Positions 10,956 to 22,100 of a DNA stretch of 64,000 bases are shown in pieces. Below the pieces are notes generated by a model that was not told the DNA's origin, did not search any database, and was given only the letters and a program-made list of their open reading frames with translations. The stretch's first letter is position 1, and each line of letters begins with the position of its first letter. Where the stretch lies: positions 62,001 to 126,000 of the forward strand of contig SRKS01000003.1 of the NCBI GenBank assembly GCA_004802645.1. Reading direction: 5' to 3'. Origin of the DNA: Amesomyces nigricolor. Lineage: Eukaryota > Ascomycota > Sordariomycetes > Sordariales > Chaetomiaceae. The translations under genes were made by a program, and so were the position numbers.

Positions 10956-13900
10956 ATGCCTCAGTTAACATCGAGCTTTGCCTCCGCCGCCGCCGGCCAG
11001 AACCGAGAGACTAGAGGAAGCGGACGCGGCGATTCTGCACGTGGGTCCGGGAGTGGTGAATGGTGAGTCTGTCCCCGATGCGGCGATGGAATTTCCTTGT
11101 TGCGACCGATGACTTTTGATGCGCCCATTGCCATCTGTCCGGCAGTTGTGTCTGATCCCGGGTCGGGTCCACAAGACTTCCATCCCGGCGTGCATTTCAA
11201 GATCGCGGGCCTCGCATTCAACGCGACGACAGCTGGCATACTCCCCGGCTCCCTCAGATGCTGATCAAGGTCTTTAATAGGCCACGCTCGAACGGCACTA
11301 GAACTTTCCGACGCGCTTCCACCACCCCCTTCAACCAGTCTGCCGCGGCGAGCTCCGCCGATCTTTCGCAACCCGCTACCGACATGGCGCCGTCCGCACA
11401 TCACCAGTCTGCTGGCTTCGATGCAACCACCGGCCTGAGATACAGCAGAACAGAACTGTTGGACATTTACCAGAACCAGTACGAGCCGTCCAAGATCGAC
11501 ACGTCCGGCCTCCTCATGCCTACCTGGAACCCTGCACAGCCAAATGGAGTCCAGCCCCGGCCGTGGGGGAAGACTTCCGACTCCCCTCACGTGCCGCAGG
11601 ACCCGAGCGTGTGTTGGGATGCAAATGGTTCGGTGAAACCCGTCAGTTTTGAAGACATGTCCGTTGAAGAGCGCGACATGTTTGCCACCGATGTCAACTC
11701 AACGCTCAAGCCGCCCCAGCAGAACAAGGAGGGTACCCATCCGGGAACCGGGGGGGTAAACGGCCGCAAGACTTCAGTCAGCGTCAATAACCCGACCGCC
11801 TTTCCGAATGCATCGCCTGCCACCACCTCCCGCCCTGGCACCCGCCGCCGCGAGACGGCCGATCCGAGCCCCTTCCCCGGCGGCGCGACCGCGTCACCCA
11901 CTGCGAATCGCTTTGTCCGTGACGAGTCGTGGCTATCCCGTAGGAACACCGATCTGAAGGATTCTATCACGGATGAGCCCGAGGAGGAGGAGACGAGCGC
12001 CCGGGACGCAACTCCCGGCAGAGCGCAGCCCTTCGGGTTGTCTCGCAGCAACACCGCTGGTGCTTCTGCTTTTGGAGGTGGCAGCACGCTCTGGGGACCG
12101 ACCGCGACCGCAACCGCTAGCACCACCAGCGGCCTTGGGGCTTTCGGCAACTTCGCTCTCCCGACCCCGCCTATCGGGGAGAAGCGTTTCCCTGCCGGCG
12201 GCAGCCGCCTTGCCCACCTCATGCCCAAGGATTCAATTGAGAATGCGAGCCCGAAAGCTAGCGACGCACCGAGCTGGCGCCCTCGTCAGCGTACTGACAC
12301 GGATCCTTTCGCCGGCTCAGAAGATGTGCAGCAGGGCGGGGCTGTTTTGGGCCACGACAACAGTCCTCCTCCGACGGCTGCTCAGACTCAGCGTGGCGGT
12401 GTCTTCGACACTCCGGTGAAGGGCAATGCCGGCGACTTTGGCATGGCTGGGCTCAGCCTTGGCAACCAGGGCGACGGGAACGGCCCAGTTAGCCCCTCGG
12501 AGACGAACCCGTACCGCAGCCCGATGGCCGACCGTGGCGAGGAAAGTCATGGCGAGCATGACGGGAATCGTTTTGCCCACGCCGCCCAGGGATCTGACCA
12601 GCAGTCCAATTTCGCCACCTTTCCTAGGACGTTTGGTGCTCCAGTCTTGGACGGCAGCGACCGCAGCCAGACCTCTAGTGTTGGGGCCAAGGGTTTCGCC
12701 AGCGTCCATCCTCTCTCTGGCTGGCCTGCCGGGCCTGCGGTCGGCACCCCGGATCGCGAGCGTGCTCCATTCCAGAATGCTTTTGGTGGCAGTATCTTTA
12801 GCCCCCTGACCGAGCTTCCCTCCCCTGGCCTGGGCGGGCTGGGTGGCGTGTTCGGTGCGCCCGGCGGCTCGAGGCTGGGACGCGGCAAGTTGGAGTCCCT
12901 CTTCCCGCCGGCCATGCAAGCTCAGATGCACGGCCACGATCAAGACAACCTCAGCGACTCTGTACCTGACCTTCGCCAAGCCAATCCTCTTGGTGCGATT
13001 GGTCGCGGCGCCATTGGTCTGCAGCGCGACACGAGCTCCCCCGTGCGGTCCGTGAGGGGCGGCTTCGATGATCTCTTTCCGAACGCTGACACCGCCCGGT
13101 CGCCCTTCACCACCGGCGAACAGGCCCAGTCTGGTCTCACGGCGAGTTCCCAACCCCAGCCCTTTGCTGCTGCCGGCAGTTCGGCCTTCCCGGCTACCCA
13201 GTCCCCCGCGGACCCCTCCGCCGCCCGGACCATGGTGATGCCCGATCGCATGCGCTGGGTGTATCTCGATCCGCAGGGAACGATGCAGGGTCCGTTTAGT
13301 GGTCTAGAAATGAATGATTGGTACAAGGCCAATTTCTTCACCCCCGACCTCCGTGTGAAGCGGATCGAGGATCCCGACTTCGAGCCGCTCGGCCAGCTGA
13401 TTCGCCGCATCGGTAACTCGCGGGAGCCGTTCCTCGTTCCTCAGATGGGTATTCCTCATGGACCTCCCCCTATGCCGGGGCCGTTCGGTGCCGGCCCGGC
13501 AGAGGCCGTTCCTCCGCTTCAGAGCGCGTTCCCTAGCTTTGGACGCACTCTTACCGCGCAACAGCAAAATGACCTCGAGCGGCGCAAGCAGGAAGAGCAG
13601 ATGTTTCACGCTCGGCAGCGTGAGATGGTTCACCATCACCCCGCCTTTGGCAGGCTGCCCCCGATTCAGCCTGGTCTCCCCGGCGCGCTCCATCATCACT
13701 CGAGCGCCCACAGCCTCCAGAGCCAGCCTAGCTTTGGCAGTATGGCGTCTCCGGTCGGCATGACTCCTCAGCACCCCCTCGGGCCCATCGCCCCCGGTGC
13801 GGGTTTCTTTGATGCCGCTGCCTCAATGGCGCCCGGTCCCGCCCAGCCGCCCATTGGCCCCGCCACCGATCTCTTCGCCCCGGACCTGAACTTCAGCGAG

Positions 13901-15615
13901 CGCCAGATGCTTGCGAACATGCAGGGCGGTAGCGGTCCTTCGGGTGCCTTTTCCTCGTCCCAAGCCGTCGGTGGACCTGTTGGCGAGGCTAGCGGTTCGC
14001 TCAGCCAGCTTCCCACCGTCGATCAACTTCAGAAGGACTCAGAGGGTTTTGACGAGCGTCTCAAGGAATTCAACGCGTTGCGCGCGCAGTTCGACGCTGA
14101 GGAGGCCGCGAACGCCGCTGCGGTTGACGAGGTAGCTGGTGTGTCTGAGATGACTGACGCAGCGAACTTCGAGGATGAGACTGTTGTTCAGCTCGCCCCC
14201 GTTGCTGAGACCTCGAGCGCTAAGGAGACAGTCGCTGACCCTGCGACCTCCAAGAAGGCAAATGCCCAGGCCCAGGAGCTCACCCTTACCGAGAAGGTGC
14301 GCAAGACGCAGGCCGACAACGCCAAGTCGTCGCAGCCGCCTCCCGCTTCCGACCTCCCGATGCCGTTCCCTCCTCCGGTTCAAGCGACTCCTCTTGCGGC
14401 TCCTACCGCCCAGCGCCCCGCCTCGAACTTGCCGGCGAGATACGGCGATCGCTCCGCCACTGGCACCCCGGACACGACATCTGATGCCGCTACTCTCGCA
14501 CCGCCGCCTACAGCTCCGTGGGCGCCCCAGCCCGGTGCGGAGGCACAGAAGGGCCCGAGCCTCAAAGAGATTCAGGAGGCCGAGGCCAAGAAGGCTGCCA
14601 AGAAGGAGGAGGCTGCTGCTGCTGCCAGGCGGGCGGCGTTGGAGCAGGAGGCTGCGGCGTTCCGCGAGCGCGAGAAGGCGGCCGCTGCCGCTCTCAATTC
14701 GGGTCTGCCCGCGACTAGCACCTGGGGCACTGGGTCCCCGGTTGGTACTCCGGCGGCTGGCAGCGCCTGGAAGCAGCCTACTGCGCTCAAGGCCGCCGCC
14801 TCCACCGTGTCGAGCGCGAGCTCTAAGAAGACCCTGGCCGACATCCAACGCGAGGAGGAGCTTCGCAAGCAAAAGGCGAGGGAGGCCGCTGCGCAGGCCA
14901 CTGTCCCTGCGCCGTCCCCCGTTGGCAAGCGCTATGCCGATCTCGCCAGCAAGGTGTCGGGTTCCCCCAGCCTCGCTGCTGCTGCCCCGGTGGCTCAGAG
15001 CGGGTGGTCGACGGTTGGCGCGGGTGGCAAGGTCAAGGTCCCGACTGGTCCGGCGGTGCAGAGCCGCTCTTCTAGTGTGAGCAATGTCAAGGCCTCCCCA
15101 GCCCCCGCCGCCGCGAAGCCCATGTCCAAGCCGGTCCCGACCTCGCTTAAGGACGCGAAGAACATCGCCATGGAGGAGTTCAAGAAGTGGTTGAACCGCG
15201 AGCTGTCCCGCGGCCTTATTGGGGTCCCCGACAGTAAGTTCATCTTTTTATCTTTGGTGCTCAACTCAACTCGGGTTACTGACATCTGTGTCTAGTCGAG
15301 CTCTTTGCCGATATGCTCCTCGAGATGCCCCTCGACCCCTCGATCCTCTCCGAGGCTGTGTACGGTTACAGCACCACCATGGATGGTCGCCACTTTGCGG
15401 ACGAGTTTGTCCGGCGCAAGAAGCTCGCCGACAAGGGAATCGTCGAGAAGGAGCCGGTCAACCCGACGGGCACCGACGGTAAGAACAGCAGCAATGGCGG
15501 CTGGAACGAGGTGGCCAAGAAGGGCGGCGCCAGCATCAGCACCGCCAGCATCCCCAAGGAAGAGATCCCTGGCTTCCGCGTCGTGCCCAGCAAGAAGAAC
15601 AAGGGCAAGAAATAG
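10956..15615 (+). CDS. GYF-domain protein (Smy2/Syh1/GIGYF-type)
   Basis: Three exons: 10956-11062, 11281-15233 and 15296-15615, giving 1459 aa. The first intron (218 nt) is unusually long for this window, but the join GSGEW|PRSNGTRTFRR is smooth. The second is 62 nt and leads into IELFADMLLEMPLDPSILSE. The GYF domain lies near residues 692-745: MRWVYLDPQGTMQGPFSG, EMNDWY and FF.PDLRVKR, with the aromatic and Gly-Pro-Phe residues that bind proline-rich ligands. The rest is low-complexity Ser/Pro/Gly/Ala sequence. An Ala/Lys/Glu coiled-coil segment lies near residues 1130-1180 (KEIQEAEAKKAAKKEEAAAAARR). GYF proteins of this type act in translational repression, mRNA decay and vesicle traffic through PPG-phi ligands. 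It heads the same direction as the TPR gene 569 bp downstream. Confidence 0.9.
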
Positions 15616-16184
15616 GTGCTTATTGAGCCCACGTATTCTTTGCAAAAGAGGGAGCAGCAGGAGGAGAATGAAGAAGAGATCGAGCAGGAGAATGAGGATG
15701 AGGAAGAGATGGAGGGAGAGGGGTTCTTGTGTTGGGAGTGTTCAATCCCGCGCGCTCTACGGATGACGCGTATCAATGGTTGCCGTGGGGAGTGTTGGAG
15801 GAAGATCTAAGCGTGTCGAGCAAACTGGGAGCGAGCCAGTTGTCAAGCGAGTACGGATTAGGCATGTAGCTCTAGATCGTTGTAGGGTCGTAGCGGATAT
15901 GAGTTTTGTAACGTGTGGTCCATCATTCATGTGAAGTCGTGCTTGCGGTGATTGTTCTGGGGTGTCATGCTCAGGGGGGTGTGATCAGGCTTATCTTATC
16001 TCTGGATAATCCCTCCATCCAATGCCCCGCTTTATTTTCAGAATTTAGAAGTGCCCCTCCATCAGATTCAGGCACGGCTCGACTGTTGTGTTTCCACCAA
16101 GTCGAGGGTTGATGGGTTTTGGGATGAACGTCTTTCTTTCTTGAACCTTTCAACATCTCGCCAATTTTCTGCCAGTGTTGCACG
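15616..16184. other. 3' region of GYF gene and promoter of TPR gene
   Basis: A purine-rich run at about 15645-15722 follows the GYF stop codon and is probably in the 3' UTR. The remaining sequence holds no gene and probably supplies the promoter of the TPR gene starting at 16185. Confidence 0.5.
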
Positions 16185-19121
16185 ATGGATTCCACAAACT
16201 TAGCTTCTGGCCTCCAAGATGGCCAGTACATCGACACCCTCCTCACCCCCGCCGCGGGTCATCTCATCGACGAATTCACCGGCACACTCCAGACACAGCA
16301 ACAGCCATCCCAAAAGAGCAAATCCGATGTCTCAACACAAGATAAACGCACCATCGGCCTCGCCGCCTTCAACGCCTTCCTCCAAGCCAACGTCACCGGC
16401 CCCGTGCTAGACGAGAAGGCCACCCAGCAACTCCAGCAGCGCTTCCTGAAGGCCGCCGGTTTTGAGCACTACCGCCAGCTGCACAAGGCCTGTCTGCGCT
16501 CGCTTGATGTGGATGGTGTCTCTGTGTATGAGCACATCCCGTTTGTGGAGCTGTTCTGTCTCGCGAGGCATATTTTCACCGCCGGTAGCGAAGGGAAGGA
16601 TGGAGTCGAGACCCGCTGGCAGGCCTTGAGGGTGCACGTCTGGCACTACAAGCTGCTGACGCAGCCCAACCTGGGACCTGGGTCGGTGTTCAACAAGGTG
16701 TCGCAGTGGTGTGACGTGCCGAGTCTGCAGGACGTGATTGAGAAGGGGATGGAGGAGGTGGAGATGGGGGTATTTTCTGCTGGCAAGCGGGAGGAGGAGG
16801 TCCAGTTTCTGGTGGAGAAGGCGAATGTGTGTATTATGCTGGGGCAGGATGGGAAGGCGAGGGAGGCGTTGAGGAGGGCGACGGAGTTGAGTGGGTTTGT
16901 GTATGCGCTGTCCGGGGCGTTGGGGAAGAGGACGAGGTTTCAGGAGAAGAGTACCAGTCAGCTTGTGGTGCTGGCGAAGAGCATGGATGGTGGGGTGGAG
17001 AGGGGGGAGGTGAAGCCGGAGGCGCTGAAGCTCAATGATGATACCCTGCTGGAGGAGCTCAAGTTTACCAAGGAGGTGGAGGAGGACAAGGCAAAGACGG
17101 AACTGCCCGCGGAGTTAAGAGATCTGAAGCCGGACGAGCAGCCGCAGCTGTCGCCGCTCGATCAGATCATCCTGCTTGCCGAGGCCACGCTGAAGGACGC
17201 CTTCTCACCCGCGGATACCCTCACGTCGGAGGAGGTCCTCCCCTTCGCCGTCCGCGTCATCTCGGACAAGTCTACCAACTGGCAGATCTACACACACGCT
17301 CTGTTAGTCCGGTCGAGGATCGAGGTGCACCGGAGCAGGACCATCGAGAGAGGCGTGCTGCAGATGCAGGCTGTGGTTGATCAGGTCCTTGTCGACACCA
17401 CACAGCCGTTGGAGGTTTCTCAGGAGACTGGCGAGCCCCAAAGCGCCATCCCCGAGATCAAGATCACTTCGGACAGGGAAGAAGCCCCGAAAGCCCCGAC
17501 CAAACCGACATCTTTCTTCCCCGCCGCCGAGCCGACCGACAGTGCTCCCGCGCATGTCCGTCTTGAGCATATCCACGCCCTGAGCTCGCCGCCGAGGTGG
17601 CATCTCGAGTCTGAGCTCGCCTACTCGTGGGCCGGCGTCGGCTCGCTGGTCTCTGCGCTCGAGATCTTCAAGCGTCTGCGTCTGTGGGCTGAGGTCGCGC
17701 TTTGCTTCGCTAGCAACGCCGCCAAGGGTGAGGAGGACCAGGACGGACGGGGCAGCAGCGGAGAGGCCAAGGCGAAGGCGGTGCTACGGTGGCGGTTGTT
17801 CAACAAGACTGGGACAACAGAGAGTGCTGAGGCCGATGAGGAGGTGGACCTGGATGATCTGAAGGAGGCAGATTATCACGGCCCAGAGCGCAAGCCGGCG
17901 CCGCCAAATGCTCCACGCCTGTGGTGCATCCTTGGAGACATTGAGAACGATCCTGCACACTACGAACGGGCGTGGGAGATCTCCAAGCACCGCTTTGCTC
18001 GGGCACAGAAATCACTGGGCGAGTACTACCTGCAGCAGAAGGACATCAAACGCGCAAGGGACGCCTACAAGAAGGCGGTCAACGTCAACCGGCTTAGCGC
18101 AGAGCTCTGGAACCGGCTGGGTGACATCAGCCTGCGTCTGGGAGATTTCAGCGACGCATCCGAGGCCTTTGGCAGAGCCATCGCGTCCGCCGACAGCATC
18201 GTCGGCGGCGATGATGCCCGCACGTGGAGCAACCTGGGCAGCGCTCTTTACAGTCTCTATGTGGAGCGGGTCAAGGAACTCAAGAAGCAAAAGGAGGAAG
18301 GCAAACTTGAAGAGCTCGCACCGACGACCAAAGCCGACGACGAAGAGGACGAGGATGTTCCCACCACCACCAAACCCTCCCCAGGCGACCCCGCCACGCT
18401 CCTCACCCAGTCCCTGGCCGCTTACAAGCGCGGCGCCAGCATCGCCCACGACAACTGGCGCATCTGGGACAACGTCATCACGCTGGCCTCACGCCTGCGG
18501 CCCGTGGCCGTTGCCGACCTACTTCTCGCTCTGCAAAGCGTTGTACGCATCCGCAACACCGAAGATGCACTCGACATCGACGTGCTCCGCCTGCTGCTCA
18601 ATGACGCCGTCCTTTCGCAAGAGAAACCTGATGGCAAGAGTGGAGAAGGTGTGTACGAGCCCGGCCGCGGCACCAGCGAGAGGGCGGTGTGCGAGTTCCT
18701 CGAGACGGCTGTCGTCCCGCTGATTACCACCCGCTCGGAGCTGTGGGAGCTTGTAACCCGCGAGAGGGTGTGGAGGAGGGACTACGCCGGGGCCGTGGAC
18801 GCGGCCGAGAGGGCGTGGCGCGCGGCGGTGGGCGGGGTGACGGGGGCTGGGGGTGTCGGGCTGTTGCCGTCGAGTGGTGGGAAGGGGGAGGCGAAGGGGA
18901 ATTGGTTGGAGGAGAAGGAGGGGTGGCAGGTGGTTGTGGAGAGGACGGATGGGTTGGTGTCGATGCTGGAGAATTACGGGGAGCAGGTGCCTGAGATTGG
19001 GGCGAGGTGGAAGGGTAAGGCGAGGAGTGCGGTTAGGAGTGTCATGGGTAAGGCGAAGGAGAGCTGGGAGGGGAGTGAGGAGTGGGAGAGGCTGGTGGGG
19101 TTGCTGGATGGATTGAGGTGA
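16185..19121 (+). CDS. TPR-repeat protein of the TTC27/Emw1 family
   Basis: Intronless, 978 aa from the ATG at 16185. The N-terminal half is helical, with the family-typical blocks GLAAFNAFLQANVTGP, VYEHIPFVELFCLARHIF and ARVxVWHYKLL-like RVHVWHYKLLTQPN. Tetratricopeptide repeats are clearest at residues ~585-705: HYERAWEISKHRFARAQKSLGEYYLQ, DIKRARDAYKKAVNVNRLSAELW and LGDFSDASEAFGRAI, followed by TWSNLGSALYSLY. This architecture matches yeast Emw1 and metazoan TTC27, essential proteins linked to cell-wall integrity and to assembly of U5 snRNP/Prp8-type complexes. The exact fungal role is inferred only. An acidic linker (DDEEDEDVPTTT) interrupts the repeats near residue 725. The C-terminus is Gly/Arg/Trp-rich and poorly conserved in appearance. 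Confidence 0.85.
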   Translation: MDSTNLASGLQDGQYIDTLLTPAAGHLIDEFTGTLQTQQQPSQKSKSDVSTQDKRTIGLAAFNAFLQANVTGPVLDEKATQQLQQRFLKAAGFEHYRQLHKACLRSLDVDGVSVYEHIPFVELFCLARHIFTAGSEGKDGVETRWQALRVHVWHYKLLTQPNLGPGSVFNKVSQWCDVPSLQDVIEKGMEEVEMGVFSAGKREEEVQFLVEKANVCIMLGQDGKAREALRRATELSGFVYALSGALGKRTRFQEKSTSQLVVLAKSMDGGVERGEVKPEALKLNDDTLLEELKFTKEVEEDKAKTELPAELRDLKPDEQPQLSPLDQIILLAEATLKDAFSPADTLTSEEVLPFAVRVISDKSTNWQIYTHALLVRSRIEVHRSRTIERGVLQMQAVVDQVLVDTTQPLEVSQETGEPQSAIPEIKITSDREEAPKAPTKPTSFFPAAEPTDSAPAHVRLEHIHALSSPPRWHLESELAYSWAGVGSLVSALEIFKRLRLWAEVALCFASNAAKGEEDQDGRGSSGEAKAKAVLRWRLFNKTGTTESAEADEEVDLDDLKEADYHGPERKPAPPNAPRLWCILGDIENDPAHYERAWEISKHRFARAQKSLGEYYLQQKDIKRARDAYKKAVNVNRLSAELWNRLGDISLRLGDFSDASEAFGRAIASADSIVGGDDARTWSNLGSALYSLYVERVKELKKQKEEGKLEELAPTTKADDEEDEDVPTTTKPSPGDPATLLTQSLAAYKRGASIAHDNWRIWDNVITLASRLRPVAVADLLLALQSVVRIRNTEDALDIDVLRLLLNDAVLSQEKPDGKSGEGVYEPGRGTSERAVCEFLETAVVPLITTRSELWELVTRERVWRRDYAGAVDAAERAWRAAVGGVTGAGGVGLLPSSGGKGEAKGNWLEEKEGWQVVVERTDGLVSMLENYGEQVPEIGARWKGKARSAVRSVMGKAKESWEGSEEWERLVGLLDGLR

Positions 19122-22100
19122 GGGCTGGGGGTGTTTGCTCGCGTTGGTAGATCTGGTTCTTGGTACCTTCTGGTTTAAGCATAGAGTGATTGTGACAATT
19201 GTTCTCTCTTTCGTCTAGTAACTGGACAGAGTCTGGCCCTCAAGGTGATCGGTGTAGGCCCCCCGACAAGCACCTCATGAAAACACCACTCACCATCGCC
19301 AAATCGCGGAAGTTCTGTCTCCCGGCAGCCCGAGACATCAGCCCATCGCCCGTCCCCTCTGCTTCGGTCGTGGTTGGCCATCTCGTCGGGTGATGATCCC
19401 AGCTTGACCTGGCCCCGACGGTGCCGGCCGTGAGAAACCTCGAGAGCGGAACCTCTTCCGATGTACAAGTACATGGCCTGAACGGCGTCGATGGGGACGC
19501 TGCCGGGGTGCTGTAGCCGATAAAGATCGGGAGATCAGTGGTGGGATTGCGTACTGATGAGTCCTCGCTGTCGGGCCTCCCTATTCCATGGTTGCAGGCA
19601 TCACTTGTTCTGCGAGGCCACGACAACCTCCTGCTGTGCTTGGTTCAACCTTGAGTTAATTCTTTGGGCATCAGGCTTCCAGGATTCATCCTGGTTCAAT
19701 CAGGGTGTAGTCTTCCTCTGCCTCATGGTTGATGTTACCCTGGAGGGAATGTATTAGTGGAGCAGGAAACTAATTCTGGGCAATACGTCCGGTCATCACG
19801 CTTCAGCGTTGCATTTGGATTCCGCAGAATAGCCCGTTCAGGGCGGAAGTCCGAGAGGAGATTGTCATGGCGTCGGTAGGGACTTTCTTTCCGGGGCCAA
19901 AATGAGGGATCAGAAGTCTACCGTGACATTTACGCGAAGGAGGCGAACTCAGTGGCGAGAAATTTATCTGCATGGTAGAGATAATTCCGAGTTCTATCTG
20001 TGGACGCCGAATACCTCGGAGATGGGTACTCATCTCGCCCTCGGAGCGGTCCTGAACAACAAGAATCAGAGCCAGTGTCTTCACAGTCTTGGAGGAGAAC
20101 AACTGGCTCTTCTAGTTTTCGTGTTTCAGCTATTGTTGGTTCTTGAATAGTTACAAAGCCTTCACGTGGCAGCAGTCTGACTGTCTGGAGGATCCGGGTT
20201 GACAATGTCTTGTTCGTTGTGATTCAGGCTACTCAACACCCCTGACTTACTTACCGCATGAACTGCTGGCGACATCCCGCTGATTCATACCTGGGAGATG
20301 ATGGAATTACTCAGCAGATGAAGGGATTCTTCCGTCCATCGGACTTCATCCTTCAGCCACCGCCCAGTAGAGGTTCTACATAATCTCCCAGTGCCAGCCA
20401 GTATCCCAGCCAGTCGGCCTCCTCGGAGCACTCAGACACGGAAGAGACTGTGATTTGTCTGGCATGCTGTGCAGGCAAGACAGCTCAAGAAAACCACCAT
20501 TCCGAAATCAAGACATGCCAGGGTGTTGACGAGCTTGTTTTGGCTGTTGCTGGCCACATTCGGACCCTCGAGACCACTTGGCAGCCTGCACATTTCCCTG
20601 TTGGGCACTCGAGACATGGCGATCCGGGTCCATGGCATGGGCTATCGCCATGCCAGACTTGTGGATGTCATTCCGCCTTCTATTGTTGGCTTTCTGAATC
20701 CCAATGATCCAGGCGGGCCTGTCTCAAGGCACGAAAACTGTCTGGATGGCTTCATCACCGTCTGGCAGCAGTGTCCAGGATCGTCACCGACAGCCTTGCT
20801 AGACGTGACGTTACCATTCCTCCTCGGTAAACTCCATGTTCCCAAGTTTGAGCTAGTGGAGGCTTAAGGGACATTCCGGGTTCGCTGACATAACGTTATC
20901 ATGCTGGGAAAGTAGCAGTACATCCGAAAGGACGGCATATTCCGAAATTCATAGTTAGTCCGACTCATGTCAAGCTCCGTCGCCTTATCCACAGCGTCAG
21001 GCTCGACATGGGAATTCTCTCTCAACGCAAGATAACGGGCTCTTACAAGACCGCGGCCAGGAACAACCTCCCAAGAAGGAAGGCCGCAAGAACAAACGTC
21101 AATGATCATCCAAAAGCGTGGGATGAAAGACTGAACTTGGAGGCAGTTGATACATAGTTCATGACCTCCCTGGTCATCAACGGACTTGCGCAAGAAACCA
21201 GGCTTGGCCTCTGAATCTTCCCAAACGGGGTGAGAGCTGAGCTTCTCGGTGGGAGAAACGTGAATCCCAAGGCAGATCTCCGACAAGGGATCTCAGTCGG
21301 GACATGGCGCCAAGAGAGATCTGCGCGGAGACCTGCCCAAAGCTGCCATGGCCGGCCCTTTTCCCGCTCGAGAGGACGACGAGATTCGCCGGTGCGATCT
21401 CCAGCATTTCTTTCACTCTCCCTCTTGAGATGCTCCCATGCAAGAAAAAGCAGAGCACCTTCCGGTAGCCGATCGACAAGAGGCGCCCGCAGGGCAGCCT
21501 GGCAGACCGGCCAGCGGGAAGAGCCCAGATCATCGGATCGGGCAGCAGGGATCGAAACCGGGGACCCTGCCCTGCCTCCCCCCTTCGGACGCTAACGCAA
21601 GCCACGAATGGGGAGAAACTCAAAATGCCGCGCTGGGGGGTCCAGGTTGGCTTGAGGTAGGCGTTGGGGCGGCCGGCGCTGTCTTTGAACGGACAAGAGG
21701 CACGAGTGGGAACAACGCCCGCCAGTTCGCGCTCTGCCGCCGCCAGGGAAATAAATGTCTGACTACGGGCCGTTGAGATCGTCTCAGGCCAGACTGCCAG
21801 CGAGATGAGATCGGCAGCGGCCGAGACGCCGCGCGGTGCCCCCCAGGCCGACGATACACGTGTGATGCGAGATGGGGACCGTCGCTGTCGTTGAATGCCT
21901 CTCTGTTTCCTTCCCAGAACGGAGACCGGAAAGGCGTGAAGACGCGAGCAGGAAGTTGTTGGGGAGATCACGACGCTAAAGATCAGACGAACAAGGGCTG
22001 CTCCTGGAAAGGCGAGCCGGCACATCCTGGTCGGCGATCACTGCATGGAGCCCGGCAGGAGAGGTGTTAGTTTCACCCGGGGAGTGTTGGTGTGACAGCA

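Noticed and set aside
15616..15810. 65-codon in-frame extension after the GYF stop codon, possible stop-codon readthrough
   Set aside because: The TAG is followed by GTG, not a known readthrough context, and the acidic extension simply translates a purine-rich 3' UTR.
21177..22025. 282-codon minus-strand frame
   Set aside because: No domain, no hydrophobic or repeat pattern, overlapped by open frames on the other strand, and located in a gene-free region; best explained as a chance frame.
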